Below are positions 1 through 7,386 of a DNA stretch of 64,000 bases, piece by piece (the stretch's first letter is position 1; the number at the start of each line of letters is the position of its first letter). The stretch is from the NCBI RefSeq assembly GCF_016126015.1, contig NZ_JAEFDB010000008.1, forward strand, positions 1-64,000, read 5' to 3'. A program made the position numbers and the translations under genes. Source of the DNA: Capnocytophaga periodontitidis (GTDB taxonomy: Bacteria; Bacteroidota; Bacteroidia; Flavobacteriales; Flavobacteriaceae). Under the pieces are notes generated by a model. It made no database searches. It worked only from the letters and a program-made list of their open reading frames with translations, and had not been told where the DNA came from.

Positions 1-22
1 TTTTTATTCGTAATTTTGCAAC

Positions 23-54
23 AAAAAAGCGACTCATTTTCGAGTCGCTTTTTT
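23..54. terminator. Bidirectional rho-independent terminator
   Basis: A perfect hairpin with stem AAAAAAGCGACTC, a 6-nt loop and the complementary arm, flanked by T-runs in both directions. It lies just past the stop of the minus-strand lipoprotein gene and most likely ends that transcript; it could also serve a plus-strand gene to the left of the window. Confidence 0.85.
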
Positions 55-75
55 TATTATTTGTATATTGGAATA

Positions 76-1251
76 TTAGTAATTCAACTGATAAGTAGTA
101 GTCATATCACTATTATAGCTAATTTCAACACGAATATTATCTACTACTTGCGCTCCATTTTCAGTTTTAAGTTTGAAAGTGTGGCGAGCTACTTTATTTA
201 CTGTTAAGTTGATAGTTTTACCATTCTTATCTTTCTCCACTTTTATAGGGATAATAATATCAAACACTTTTTCATCACTTTTATCACTTACCAATTGGTA
301 TTTTTTGTTTTTCTCAGTACCATTTTGAATGTTAGTGATAAGAGTTGTTAATTTTGTTAAATAATCAGCGTCAGTAAAATAACCAAGACCTGTATCACTA
401 CCAGCTCTTGCATTTCGGGTTTCGTTGATAGTCTTTACAAAACCATCAGTATCAAAAGTATAAGTATAGTTATAAGTATAATTTAAAACAGTGCCATCTT
501 CTGTTAAAACCATTTTTTGTAACAAGTTCTTAGGAGCCACTCCTTGTATCCAACCTATTTGAAAATCGAAATATTGAGCATAACTAGTCACAGCATCCCC
601 TTCAAAGTTGTACAACAAAAACTTATTTTTGTTCAAGTTGTTGTTATAAGAAAGCTGATTTGCAACCGTGGTAACTTTGCCCCTCCAATTTCTCTTTTCA
701 CTAATCTTAGTCAGATTGTCATTTGTCCACTCAAAATCACCTCTAGAACCTTTTGTCAATCGTTGGTTACTGTCGTAAGTTCCTAAACCTAACATATTAC
801 CAGCAGCGTTGAGTCCCACTTCTCGATTTTCTATACCTCCTGTATCTTCATTAGGAAAAGTTATTTTCACAGAACTATCTCCATAAATAAATGTTTTTAC
901 ATTATCACTTTTGCCCTCTTCCTTTCTAGTAATCTTTTTGATTCTTCCTTTTTCATCGTATTCATAAGCAAAGTTCAAAGTCTTTGCTACAAATTTTTGA
1001 CCGTTGAGAGTGGGCTCTAACGAACTTCCAAGAGAAGGGGCAGGAGCACCACCTGTATAGTCTATTTCCACTATGATAGATTTACAAGTAATTGTTTTTA
1101 CTTTTTTAGTAGGCAAGTAGTCGCTTTGCGTAGTAGGGGTAGTAGTCCCATTACCACCTTTGCCATCACCGCCATTAGGAGTATCATCGTCTTTACTACC
1201 ACAACCTACAAGCATTGCCATTGCTGCGATACTGAATAAAATTTTTTTCAT
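76..1251 (-). CDS. Putative lipoprotein with YD-like 'EYDEKGRI' segments
   Basis: A 391-residue protein with a lipoprotein signal (MKKILFSIAAMAMLVGC, lipidated Cys17) and a Gly/Asn/Thr-rich linker, so probably anchored in the outer membrane. The body has short motifs such as FAYEYDEKGRIKKI, NYTYTFDTDGFVKTI and WTNDNLTKI, typical of Bacteroidota DUF4595-like or YD-type surface proteins of unknown function. It is a paralogue of the minus-strand protein at 46174-47337, with the same order of motifs and the same ending (a Tyr/Ser-rich strand to the C-terminus). A TACATTTG -7 box lies at 1287-1280 on the minus strand, back to back with the queD promoter. Function is unknown. Confidence 0.8.
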   Translation of the reverse strand: MKKILFSIAAMAMLVGCGSKDDDTPNGGDGKGGNGTTTPTTQSDYLPTKKVKTITCKSIIVEIDYTGGAPAPSLGSSLEPTLNGQKFVAKTLNFAYEYDEKGRIKKITRKEEGKSDNVKTFIYGDSSVKITFPNEDTGGIENREVGLNAAGNMLGLGTYDSNQRLTKGSRGDFEWTNDNLTKISEKRNWRGKVTTVANQLSYNNNLNKNKFLLYNFEGDAVTSYAQYFDFQIGWIQGVAPKNLLQKMVLTEDGTVLNYTYNYTYTFDTDGFVKTINETRNARAGSDTGLGYFTDADYLTKLTTLITNIQNGTEKNKKYQLVSDKSDEKVFDIIIPIKVEKDKNGKTINLTVNKVARHTFKLKTENGAQVVDNIRVEISYNSDMTTTYQLNY

Positions 1252-1295
1252 TGGAATTGATTTTTATAAGAATATGGGGCAAATGTACGAATAAT

Positions 1296-1327
1296 TTTGC
1301 TAATTCTCTAATTATTCACTACATTTG
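1296..1327 (+). promoter_or_regulatory. Promoter of queD (TTTG-N20-TACATTTG)
   Basis: The -33 element TTTG (1296-1299) and the -7 element TACATTTG (1320-1327) are 20 nt apart, matching the Bacteroidota consensus. The predicted start of transcription near 1333 puts the queD ATG at 1393 about 60 nt downstream. The leader in between is made of short AT-rich near-repeats (AATTGTTAATTGTTAATGAG). Confidence 0.7.
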
Positions 1328-1392
1328 CACCAAAATAATGATTCATTATCAATTGTTAATTGTTAATGAGTCATTGTTAATTGTCAATTATT

Positions 1393-1839
1393 ATGATTCG
1401 CATTACTAAAAAATTCGACTTCGAAGCAGGACACGCGCTCTTTGGCTATGACGGCAAGTGCAAAAACCTGCACGGGCACAGCTATAAACTCTACGTAACG
1501 GTGATAGGCGAACCTATCAACAATCCTAACAACGTGAAAAATGGTATGGTTATCGATTTTGGTGACCTCAAACGTATCGTGCAGGAGCAAATTATCGATG
1601 CTTTCGACCACGCAATGGTCTTCAACGAACTCTCTCCTCACAAAGCCTTAGCCGATGAACTGCGCGCCAAAGGGCATCGTATCATTACCGTGCCTTATCA
1701 ACCTACCAGCGAAAATCTCGTAACCGACTTTGCTCAGCGTATTGCCTACCAACTGCCCGCTGGAGTAGCACTCTTTTCGGTACGCCTTTGCGAAACCGAA
1801 AGTTCCTATGCCGAATGGTTTGCATCAGATAATAAATAA
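1393..1839 (+). CDS. queD: 6-carboxy-5,6,7,8-tetrahydropterin synthase / PTPS family
   Basis: Makes 6-carboxytetrahydropterin from dihydroneopterin triphosphate in the queuosine/7-deazaguanine route (cytoplasm). The 149-residue length and the motifs fit: His14, His27 and His29 (FEAGH, NLHGHSYK) form the zinc site, with Cys23 as the likely catalytic Cys, and FDHAMVF and CETESSYAEW near the end. An upstream in-frame TTG at 1381 would add MSII; the ATG at 1393 is preferred because it begins the conserved first strand. No other queuosine gene is in the window, so a 6-pyruvoyl-tetrahydropterin synthase role cannot be excluded from sequence alone, though the CxxxHGH arrangement favours QueD. Confidence 0.9.
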   Translation: MIRITKKFDFEAGHALFGYDGKCKNLHGHSYKLYVTVIGEPINNPNNVKNGMVIDFGDLKRIVQEQIIDAFDHAMVFNELSPHKALADELRAKGHRIITVPYQPTSENLVTDFAQRIAYQLPAGVALFSVRLCETESSYAEWFASDNK

Positions 1840-1859
1840 AATAAATAAAGACTAAAGCT

Positions 1860-2363
1860 ATGGGGTGGTTTGATTTCTTAAAAGAAATGTTTGTATCTCG
1901 TGATAGTGGAGATGAGGCAGCCGCTAAAGCTATCCTGCGCAAGCGTTTTAACAATAATAAGAGCTTAGAAGAAAGTCAATATATCTATGATCATTGGAAA
2001 CGTTTGTGTATTGATGCTGAGAATTGTGATGTATTAAATGAAAGAGCCACTTTTGACTTACAAAAAATTAAAGATGAACATATAGGCTATCATTTACACG
2101 AACAGATGTTAGCCGATGAGAATGTAAATTTGGTAAAGTTGAGTTGTTACGACAAAAGTTTTTCGCCCGCAAAAGCCTACCGTGTAACACTTATTGATTA
2201 TGATGCAGCTACTGTGAGAGCTAAACTCAACGTACAAGGTTATATAGATGTGTTTATAGACCCAGAAAAACGCGGAAATTACTATGTTGATACCTCTTTT
2301 TTGAGTTTAGATCTTTCCATCTTAATAAAAATCTCTGAAATTCGTCAATCAATTAGGAGTTAA
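1860..2363 (+). CDS. Unknown small protein, first of a pair upstream of fic
   Basis: A 167-residue protein, no signal peptide, probably cytoplasmic. I do not recognise the family. Its C-terminal half (motif AKLNVQGYIDVFIDP, then a Leu-rich end) is clearly related to that of the next gene, which has AKLNVQGYVNIYFNP at the same place, so the two are diverged paralogues. It starts 20 nt after queD and is followed at 23 nt by its paralogue, then fic, so the three are probably co-transcribed. An accessory or regulatory role for the Fic enzyme is possible but only inferred from position. Confidence 0.75.
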   Translation: MGWFDFLKEMFVSRDSGDEAAAKAILRKRFNNNKSLEESQYIYDHWKRLCIDAENCDVLNERATFDLQKIKDEHIGYHLHEQMLADENVNLVKLSCYDKSFSPAKAYRVTLIDYDAATVRAKLNVQGYIDVFIDPEKRGNYYVDTSFLSLDLSILIKISEIRQSIRS

Positions 2364-2386
2364 TATATCAAAACAGACATTAAACT

Positions 2387-2887
2387 ATGGAAAATATTAT
2401 CATTATTGCAATAGCTTTATTAGTACTCTTTTGGTTTATCAAAAAGAAGAATAAAAAGAGAAAATCAAAAAAAATCTCTATAGAAGAAATTCGCAAATAT
2501 TGGCGCGAAAAACGCATTCCTGCCGATGACTGTGAGGTGAAAGAGGTACCTGCTTTTTATGATAGCAATGCGATGAACGACATTCCTTTCGATAGCAAAT
2601 TCGGAAAAGCCATACTAATATATAGAGCAATGGCAACTCAAGCTATACTAGCTGAAGATGAAGCTAAAGAAAATATGATACTCACACGACTGCGTTGTTT
2701 CGACAGAAGTACTACCCCTATAGAAGTGTATGAGATTAATTTTGTCAATATAGATCTCGATATATTGCAAGCCAAACTCAACGTGCAAGGCTATGTCAAC
2801 ATCTATTTCAACCCCCAATCTTATCAACTTCATATTGATGCCGAGTTTTTAGAAAAAGACCTCTCCGAACTGATGAATCTAAGATAA
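2387..2887 (+). CDS. Unknown small protein with N-terminal membrane anchor, paralogue of the preceding gene
   Basis: A 166-residue protein that begins with one hydrophobic segment (residues 2-18, MENIIIIAIALLVLFWFI) followed by a very basic stretch (KKKNKKRKSKK), so a single-pass protein with its body in the cytoplasm. The C-terminal ~70 residues match the preceding gene (SCYDKS/RCFDRS, AKLNVQGY). The stop overlaps the fic start as TAATG (2885-2889), which suggests translational coupling to fic. The pair thus offers a soluble and a membrane-tethered version of one domain. Function unknown. Confidence 0.8.
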   Translation: MENIIIIAIALLVLFWFIKKKNKKRKSKKISIEEIRKYWREKRIPADDCEVKEVPAFYDSNAMNDIPFDSKFGKAILIYRAMATQAILAEDEAKENMILTRLRCFDRSTTPIEVYEINFVNIDLDILQAKLNVQGYVNIYFNPQSYQLHIDAEFLEKDLSELMNLR

Positions 2888-3960
2888 TGAAAACAGATTT
2901 TACATTACCCTTATTACCACCTCCACCAGAAATTGAAACCCGAGAAATTCTCAAACAGCTCACCCTCTCTCATAGGCATTTAGCTGAACTGAAAGGTGTA
3001 GTAAAAACAATTCCTAATGAGCAAATCCTCAACAATACTCTTTCCTTACAAGAGGCAAAAAGCAGTAGCGAGATTGAAAATATCGTTACCACTCACGACG
3101 ACCTCTATAAGGAAAACATTATGATTGACACCAACCCAGCCAGTAAAGAGGTACTAAATTATGCCAAAGGCTTGAAAATGGGTTTTGAGATTGTGCGCAA
3201 TGAACGATTGTTGCTCAACAAGCATATATTGCTCATTCAAGAACAACTCGAAGCAAATAAAGCAGGCTTCAGAACGCAAGCTGGCACTAAGCTCATCAAT
3301 AGCCATAACGAGGTAGTGTACACACCACCACAAGATAAAGACGAGATACTCAACTTAATGGCAAATCTCGAAAAGTTTATCAACGACCCTGAGTTTTCAG
3401 AGCTTGACCCACTTACTAAAATGGCAATTATCCATTATCAGTTTGAGAGTATTCACCCTTTTTATGACGGCAATGGTCGTACAGGGCGTATCATCAATAT
3501 TTTGTATTTGATATTACAAGGATTGCTCGACCTGCCCGTGCTTTACCTCAGTCGGTATATCATTCAACATAAAACTGATTATTACAAAGCTTTGCAAGGA
3601 GTGAGAACCCAAGGCGATTGGGAAAAGCTTATTTTGTATTTACTCAAAGGAGTAGAAATAACCGCTATTGAAACTATTGAGATGGTACAAAACATCAAAA
3701 CGCTGATGCAACAAACCAAACAACGCTTGCGCAGTGAGCTACCCAAGATATACAGTCAGGATTTACTGAACAACCTTTTTAAAAACCCCTATACTAAGAT
3801 AGAGTTTTTGCAAGAAGATTTGCATATAGTTAGGCGTACTGCTCAGCATTATTTAGATACGATTGCTGAAATAGGGCTACTTAGTAAGTTGAAAGTAGGG
3901 AAGTCAAACTATTATATCAACGAAAATTTGATAAAAGTACTCCAAAGAGAAAAAGTATAA
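2887..3960 (+). CDS. Fic family protein (AMPylase/adenylyltransferase-type), class II
   Basis: A 357-residue cytoplasmic Fic protein. The core motif HPFYDGNGRTGR is at residues 190-201 with catalytic His190 and all phosphate-binding residues intact, so it should be able to transfer a nucleotide-derived group (usually AMP) to a target. An inhibitory helix of the (S/T)xxxE(G/N) type is present N-terminal to it (Ser60, Glu64, Asn65), which makes it a self-inhibited class II enzyme with a poly-Pro N-terminus. The last ~70 residues look like a winged helix (NPYTKIEFLQEDLHIVRRTAQ). It is coupled to the upstream paralogue by TAATG and followed by two tandem hairpins. Target unknown. Confidence 0.92.
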   Translation: MKTDFTLPLLPPPPEIETREILKQLTLSHRHLAELKGVVKTIPNEQILNNTLSLQEAKSSSEIENIVTTHDDLYKENIMIDTNPASKEVLNYAKGLKMGFEIVRNERLLLNKHILLIQEQLEANKAGFRTQAGTKLINSHNEVVYTPPQDKDEILNLMANLEKFINDPEFSELDPLTKMAIIHYQFESIHPFYDGNGRTGRIINILYLILQGLLDLPVLYLSRYIIQHKTDYYKALQGVRTQGDWEKLILYLLKGVEITAIETIEMVQNIKTLMQQTKQRLRSELPKIYSQDLLNNLFKNPYTKIEFLQEDLHIVRRTAQHYLDTIAEIGLLSKLKVGKSNYYINENLIKVLQREKV

Positions 3961-4030
3961 CGTGGCAAAAAAACGCCATTTTTTTCCACGTATGACACAA
4001 CGTGGCAAAAAAACGCCATTTTTTGCCATA
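3961..4030 (+). terminator. Two tandem near-identical hairpins after fic
   Basis: The 24-nt string that begins CGTGGCAAAAAAACGCCATT occurs at 3961 and again at 4001. The first copy folds as CGTGG(C)A7-CGCCA-T7CCACG; the second folds as a perfect TGGCAAAAAA/TTTTTTGCCA stem with a 6-nt loop. Position directly after the fic stop suggests transcription termination, but the exact 40-nt duplication is unusual. Confidence 0.6.
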
Positions 4031-4088
4031 TCATATTCTTCATTTATACGAAATAGACTTTTTGTATAAATGATAAATTAAAGAACCA

Positions 4089-4865
4089 ATGTTATCTATA
4101 GAATTACCCAAAGATAAAAAGATATACTTCGCCTCCGATAATCACCTCGGAGCGCCCACCGCTGCCGAAAGCAAACCCCGCGAAGCTAAATTTGTGCAAT
4201 GGCTTGACAACATCAAAGCTGATGCAGGTGCCATATTCCTCCTCGGCGACCTTTTCGACTTTTGGTTTGAGTACAAAACGGTTGTCCCCAAAGGCTTTGT
4301 ACGTACTTTGGGAAAGCTGGCGGAACTGCGCGACAGTGGTATTCCTATCTATTTTTTCGTAGGCAATCACGATTTGTGGATGGACGATTATTTCCAAACC
4401 GAGTTGAACATTCCCGTATATCATCACCCGCTAGAAGTAGAATGTGCAGGCAAACGTTTTTTGATAGGGCACGGCGATGGCTTAGGACCTGGTGATAAAG
4501 GCTACAAGCGGATGAAAAAAGTCTTTACCAATCCCTTTTGCAAATGGCTTTTCCGCTGGCTACACCCCGATATAGGCGTGCGATTGGCGCAATACCTCTC
4601 GGTGAAAAACAAACTCATCTCAGGGGCTGAAGATGTACATTTCTTGGGAGAAGACAACGAATGGCTTGTACAATATTGCAAGCGCAAACTCGAAACCCAG
4701 CATTACGATTATTTTTTGTTTGGTCACCGGCATTTACCAATGACCATCAAAGTAGGGGAGGGGAGTACCTATATCAACACTGGTGACTGGATACACTACT
4801 TTACCTATGCCGTTTTTGATCCCCAATCCGGTGAATTGAAAATCAGAGAATTTACAAAAGAATAA
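4089..4865 (+). CDS. lpxH: UDP-2,3-diacylglucosamine diphosphatase (LpxH-type)
   Basis: A 258-residue calcineurin-like metallophosphoesterase that cleaves UDP-2,3-diacylglucosamine to lipid X in lipid A synthesis, on the inner face of the inner membrane. Dimetal-site motifs are all present: Asp17 and His19 (SDNHLG), Asp54 (LLGDLFD), Asn93-His94-Asp95 (GNHD), His128 (GHGD), His213 and His215 (GHRH). FDFWFEY after the second motif and the LGPGDKGYK loop are family features. The next gene starts 5 nt downstream, so the two are probably one transcript. Confidence in the family is high; the substrate is inferred from the family. Confidence 0.9.
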   Translation: MLSIELPKDKKIYFASDNHLGAPTAAESKPREAKFVQWLDNIKADAGAIFLLGDLFDFWFEYKTVVPKGFVRTLGKLAELRDSGIPIYFFVGNHDLWMDDYFQTELNIPVYHHPLEVECAGKRFLIGHGDGLGPGDKGYKRMKKVFTNPFCKWLFRWLHPDIGVRLAQYLSVKNKLISGAEDVHFLGEDNEWLVQYCKRKLETQHYDYFLFGHRHLPMTIKVGEGSTYINTGDWIHYFTYAVFDPQSGELKIREFTKE

Positions 4866-4870
4866 CACCT

Positions 4871-5923
4871 ATGAAAAAAACCTTTCTCTTTATCCTGCTC
4901 TGTACTTTCAGCCTTATAGCTTGTAAAAAAGAGAATAACGAAGAAATAATTTGCGTATATCCTCAGCAAACAACCCCAAAAACCCTTACAGGTACTTTTG
5001 TGCAGCTCTTTGGCAAAGGCGATTGGAGTGAAACACAGTGGGATGAGTTCCTCACCGAAATCAAAGATTTAGGAATGAATACCCTTATTGTGCAATATAC
5101 CGCATTCAAAAATCCTTACAACGATATCACTTGGTTCAATTCGGCAAATGCGTTCACTGCTACCAAAAGCAAACACACCCTTGAACGTGTGTTGGCTTCA
5201 GCTCAGCGAAAAGGAATAGAGATACATATAGGTTTGCATTTTGACGATACTTATTGGCATCATCAAACTGATGTAGCGTGGCTACAAACACAAGCCAATT
5301 ATTGCATTGCCATAGCCGAAGAAATACAAGCACAGTTTGGCACACATTCTGCTTTCAAAGGCTGGTATATTCCGCACGAGCCTGAGCCCAATGTTTATAA
5401 TACCGATGAGAAAGTACGCCTTTTTAGAGAACAATTTGTAGATCGCATTTCCAGCCGTTTGCACCAATTGAACAACAAACCTGTGTCTATCGCTGCCTTT
5501 TGGAATAGCTCACTTTCCACACCTGAGCAACTGCAACACTTTATGGCAGAATTAGCTAAAAGCAACCTGCAAATTATAATGTTGCAAGATGGCGTAGGCG
5601 CACAACACGTAACCCTTGAGCGCCTTGCAAGCTATTATGAGGCTGCACAACGCGGACTCTTTGAAGAAAACAAAAACTATAAAGGTGTATTTTGGAGTGA
5701 TTTAGAAACCTTTGCTTCGCCCAATGGTGAGTATCCTTTTGAGCCTGCCACTTTCGATAGAGTAAAACAACAATTAGAGACAGCCCTTTCTATTAAAAAG
5801 GTCAGTAAAGTAGTATCTTTTCAGTATTTTGATGATATGAGCACTAACAGCCCGCACAAAACCAAAGCCGATGCCCTCCGAGAAGCTTACAAAAACTATA
5901 TCAAACATAAAAACTCACTTTAA
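4871..5923 (+). CDS. DUF4434 lipoprotein (glycosidase-like barrel)
   Basis: A 350-residue protein with lipoprotein signal (MKKTFLFILLCTFSLIAC, Cys18). The body starts with LTGTFVQLFGKGDWSETQWDEFL, followed by GMNTLIVQYTAF and a 'GWYIPHEPE' segment; this is the pattern of DUF4434, a family predicted to fold as a TIM barrel like glycoside hydrolases. Glu/His residues in IPHEPE and the Asp/Glu in FWSDLETF are placed where acid residues of such barrels sit, but no activity is known. Exported and lipid-anchored; co-directional with lpxH and the small lipoprotein that follows. Confidence 0.8.
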   Translation: MKKTFLFILLCTFSLIACKKENNEEIICVYPQQTTPKTLTGTFVQLFGKGDWSETQWDEFLTEIKDLGMNTLIVQYTAFKNPYNDITWFNSANAFTATKSKHTLERVLASAQRKGIEIHIGLHFDDTYWHHQTDVAWLQTQANYCIAIAEEIQAQFGTHSAFKGWYIPHEPEPNVYNTDEKVRLFREQFVDRISSRLHQLNNKPVSIAAFWNSSLSTPEQLQHFMAELAKSNLQIIMLQDGVGAQHVTLERLASYYEAAQRGLFEENKNYKGVFWSDLETFASPNGEYPFEPATFDRVKQQLETALSIKKVSKVVSFQYFDDMSTNSPHKTKADALREAYKNYIKHKNSL

Positions 5924-5946
5924 CCGTAAGTATTAATTAACTTTAT

Positions 5947-6555
5947 ATGAAACATTATTTTATTTTTACAGTAATTGCATTAGCAATATCCTTTGCCACA
6001 GGGTGTAAGAAAGACGATAACACCCCCGAAACCACAAAAAAAGAGGCTATTCCGCACAAAGCGAATATCGCCTATTACAAAACCGATGTGAACGATGTAA
6101 GTGCCTATAAAGAGCTTATTGATCAAACCGTTGCCGAGTACAACACCTTGCTCGCTACTGTCGGAAAATTACCTCAATATCCTAAGGATAAATACAAATA
6201 TGCTGGGCAAGATTACGCTTGGACAGAAGGAAAGAGAATCTCAAATGAACTCCTCCAAAATTATAACAATAAAAAGAACAATATCGATGTAGCTCTAGCT
6301 AAAAAAACTTATGAAGATTTATACCAATACGGAGTGGTATATGCTCACATAGAACTAATGGCGCGCCAAGCTGAGGTATATCGCAAGGAATACCCTACCA
6401 ATACCGAAATAGAAAAGCTTATCGAGAAAACTTTCGATGGTTTATATACAACCCAAGAGGGAAATGAGCACTTTATAAAATCAACCAATGAAGAAATTGT
6501 AGCAAACTACAACAAAATCATCGACATAGTAAACAAATTAAAATCACAACAATAA
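5947..6555 (+). CDS. Small lipoprotein, unknown
   Basis: A 202-residue protein with a lipoprotein signal ending in ATGCKKDDN (Cys20). The mature part is mostly charged and helical, with many Tyr, and shows no motif I can name. It lies 23 nt after the DUF4434 gene and only 6 nt before rpiB, so it is probably in the same operon. Function unknown; probably periplasmic face of the outer membrane. Confidence 0.75.
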   Translation: MKHYFIFTVIALAISFATGCKKDDNTPETTKKEAIPHKANIAYYKTDVNDVSAYKELIDQTVAEYNTLLATVGKLPQYPKDKYKYAGQDYAWTEGKRISNELLQNYNNKKNNIDVALAKKTYEDLYQYGVVYAHIELMARQAEVYRKEYPTNTEIEKLIEKTFDGLYTTQEGNEHFIKSTNEEIVANYNKIIDIVNKLKSQQ

Positions 6556-6561
6556 AATAAA

Positions 6562-6984
6562 ATGAAAATAGCCATAGGGAACGACCACGCAGGAGTCGAT
6601 TACAAGAACGCTATCACAGCCTTTTTAAAAACCAAAAATATTGAAGTTCTCAACTTCGGAACCGATACTCCCGAAAGTGTTGACTACCCCGATTTTGGTC
6701 ACGCTGTCGCACGAGCCTTGGAAGAAGGCAAAGCCGACCTCGGTATCGTGATTTGCGGCAGTGGCAACGGCATCGCAATGACTGCCAACAAGCACCCCCA
6801 CGTGCGTTGCGCTGTATGTTGGACGAAAGAACTTTCAGCCCTTGCCCGTGCCCATAACGATGCCAATGTACTCAGCATCCCCGCCCGTTTCACCGCCATT
6901 GAGCAAGCAGTAGAAATTGCCAACACTTTCTTAATCACCCCATTTGAGGGCGGTCGACATGAACGCCGTGTAAAGAAAATTTAA
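6562..6984 (+). CDS. rpiB: Ribose-5-phosphate isomerase B
   Basis: Interconverts ribose 5-phosphate and ribulose 5-phosphate in the pentose phosphate pathway. The 140-residue length is typical. Motifs: IGNDHAG (Asp8, His9), YPDFGHAVA, and ICGSGNGIAMTANK with catalytic Cys65 and the GSGNG anion hole, HPHVRCAVC and the C-terminal FEGGRHERRV. All expected residues are present. It follows the small lipoprotein gene at 6 nt. Confidence 0.95.
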   Translation: MKIAIGNDHAGVDYKNAITAFLKTKNIEVLNFGTDTPESVDYPDFGHAVARALEEGKADLGIVICGSGNGIAMTANKHPHVRCAVCWTKELSALARAHNDANVLSIPARFTAIEQAVEIANTFLITPFEGGRHERRVKKI

Positions 6985-7320
6985 AATCACATCAAATACT
7001 TTGGCAAAGTCCTTGGACTTTGCCAAAGTTGATTATTAGTTGATCTCTCAAATAATCAATCACTTTTAGATCACATTATGTAGGGGCGTTTTGCAAACGC
7101 CCTTATTTACAATGTCCTCCCACCTCCGAGATTCTCCGAGATTCTCCAAAATTCTCCAATATTCTCCCAAAACTCCTAAATTATCATTTGATTATCTAGA
7201 CAATCAATCACTTTTAGATCACATTATGTAGGGGGCGTTTTGCAAACGCCTTTATATGCAAACGCCCCTATTTATAAACTCCACTCCCTCTAAAACCTTC
7301 TTGAAAAAAAAAATCTATAA
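6985..7320. repeat. Composite intergenic repeat, copy A (left of the iron operon)
   Basis: This gap has no gene. In order it holds a 32-nt hairpin (ACTTTGGCAAAGTCC/TT/GGACTTTGCCAAAGT, 6998-7029), an 'AATAATCAATCACTTTTAGATC' type stretch, the palindrome GGGCGTTTTGCAAACGCCC (7084-7102), four to five decamers of ATTCTCCGAG type (7123-7176), then the second and third blocks again (CAATCACTTTTAGATC at about 7204-7220, palindrome 7234-7250). The same blocks in the same order lie at 11431-11690, on the other side of the porin-imelysin-cytochrome genes. Confidence 0.85.
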
Positions 7321-7324
7321 ATTA

Positions 7325-7356
7325 TTTGGAAGTATAATAAATAAACTATACTTTTG
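7325..7356 (+). promoter_or_regulatory. Promoter of the porin-imelysin-cytochrome operon
   Basis: TTTG (7325-7328) and TACTTTTG (7349-7356) are 20 nt apart. Transcription should start near 7362, which rules out the in-frame TTG at 7354 as a start codon and fixes the porin start at 7387. No iron-box-like palindrome was evident next to it. Confidence 0.75.
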
Positions 7357-7386
7357 CATCGAATTATTCTAAACAACGTGTTTTCG

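Noticed and set aside
11-18. TAATTTTG as a promoter -7 box at the left edge
   Set aside because: It is followed at once by the intrinsic terminator at 23-54 and by no gene; the -33 region is outside the window, so it cannot be judged.
7123-7176. CRISPR-like array suspected from regular short repeats
   Set aside because: The 10-nt units are contiguous without unique spacers and no cas genes are present, so these are tandem repeats.
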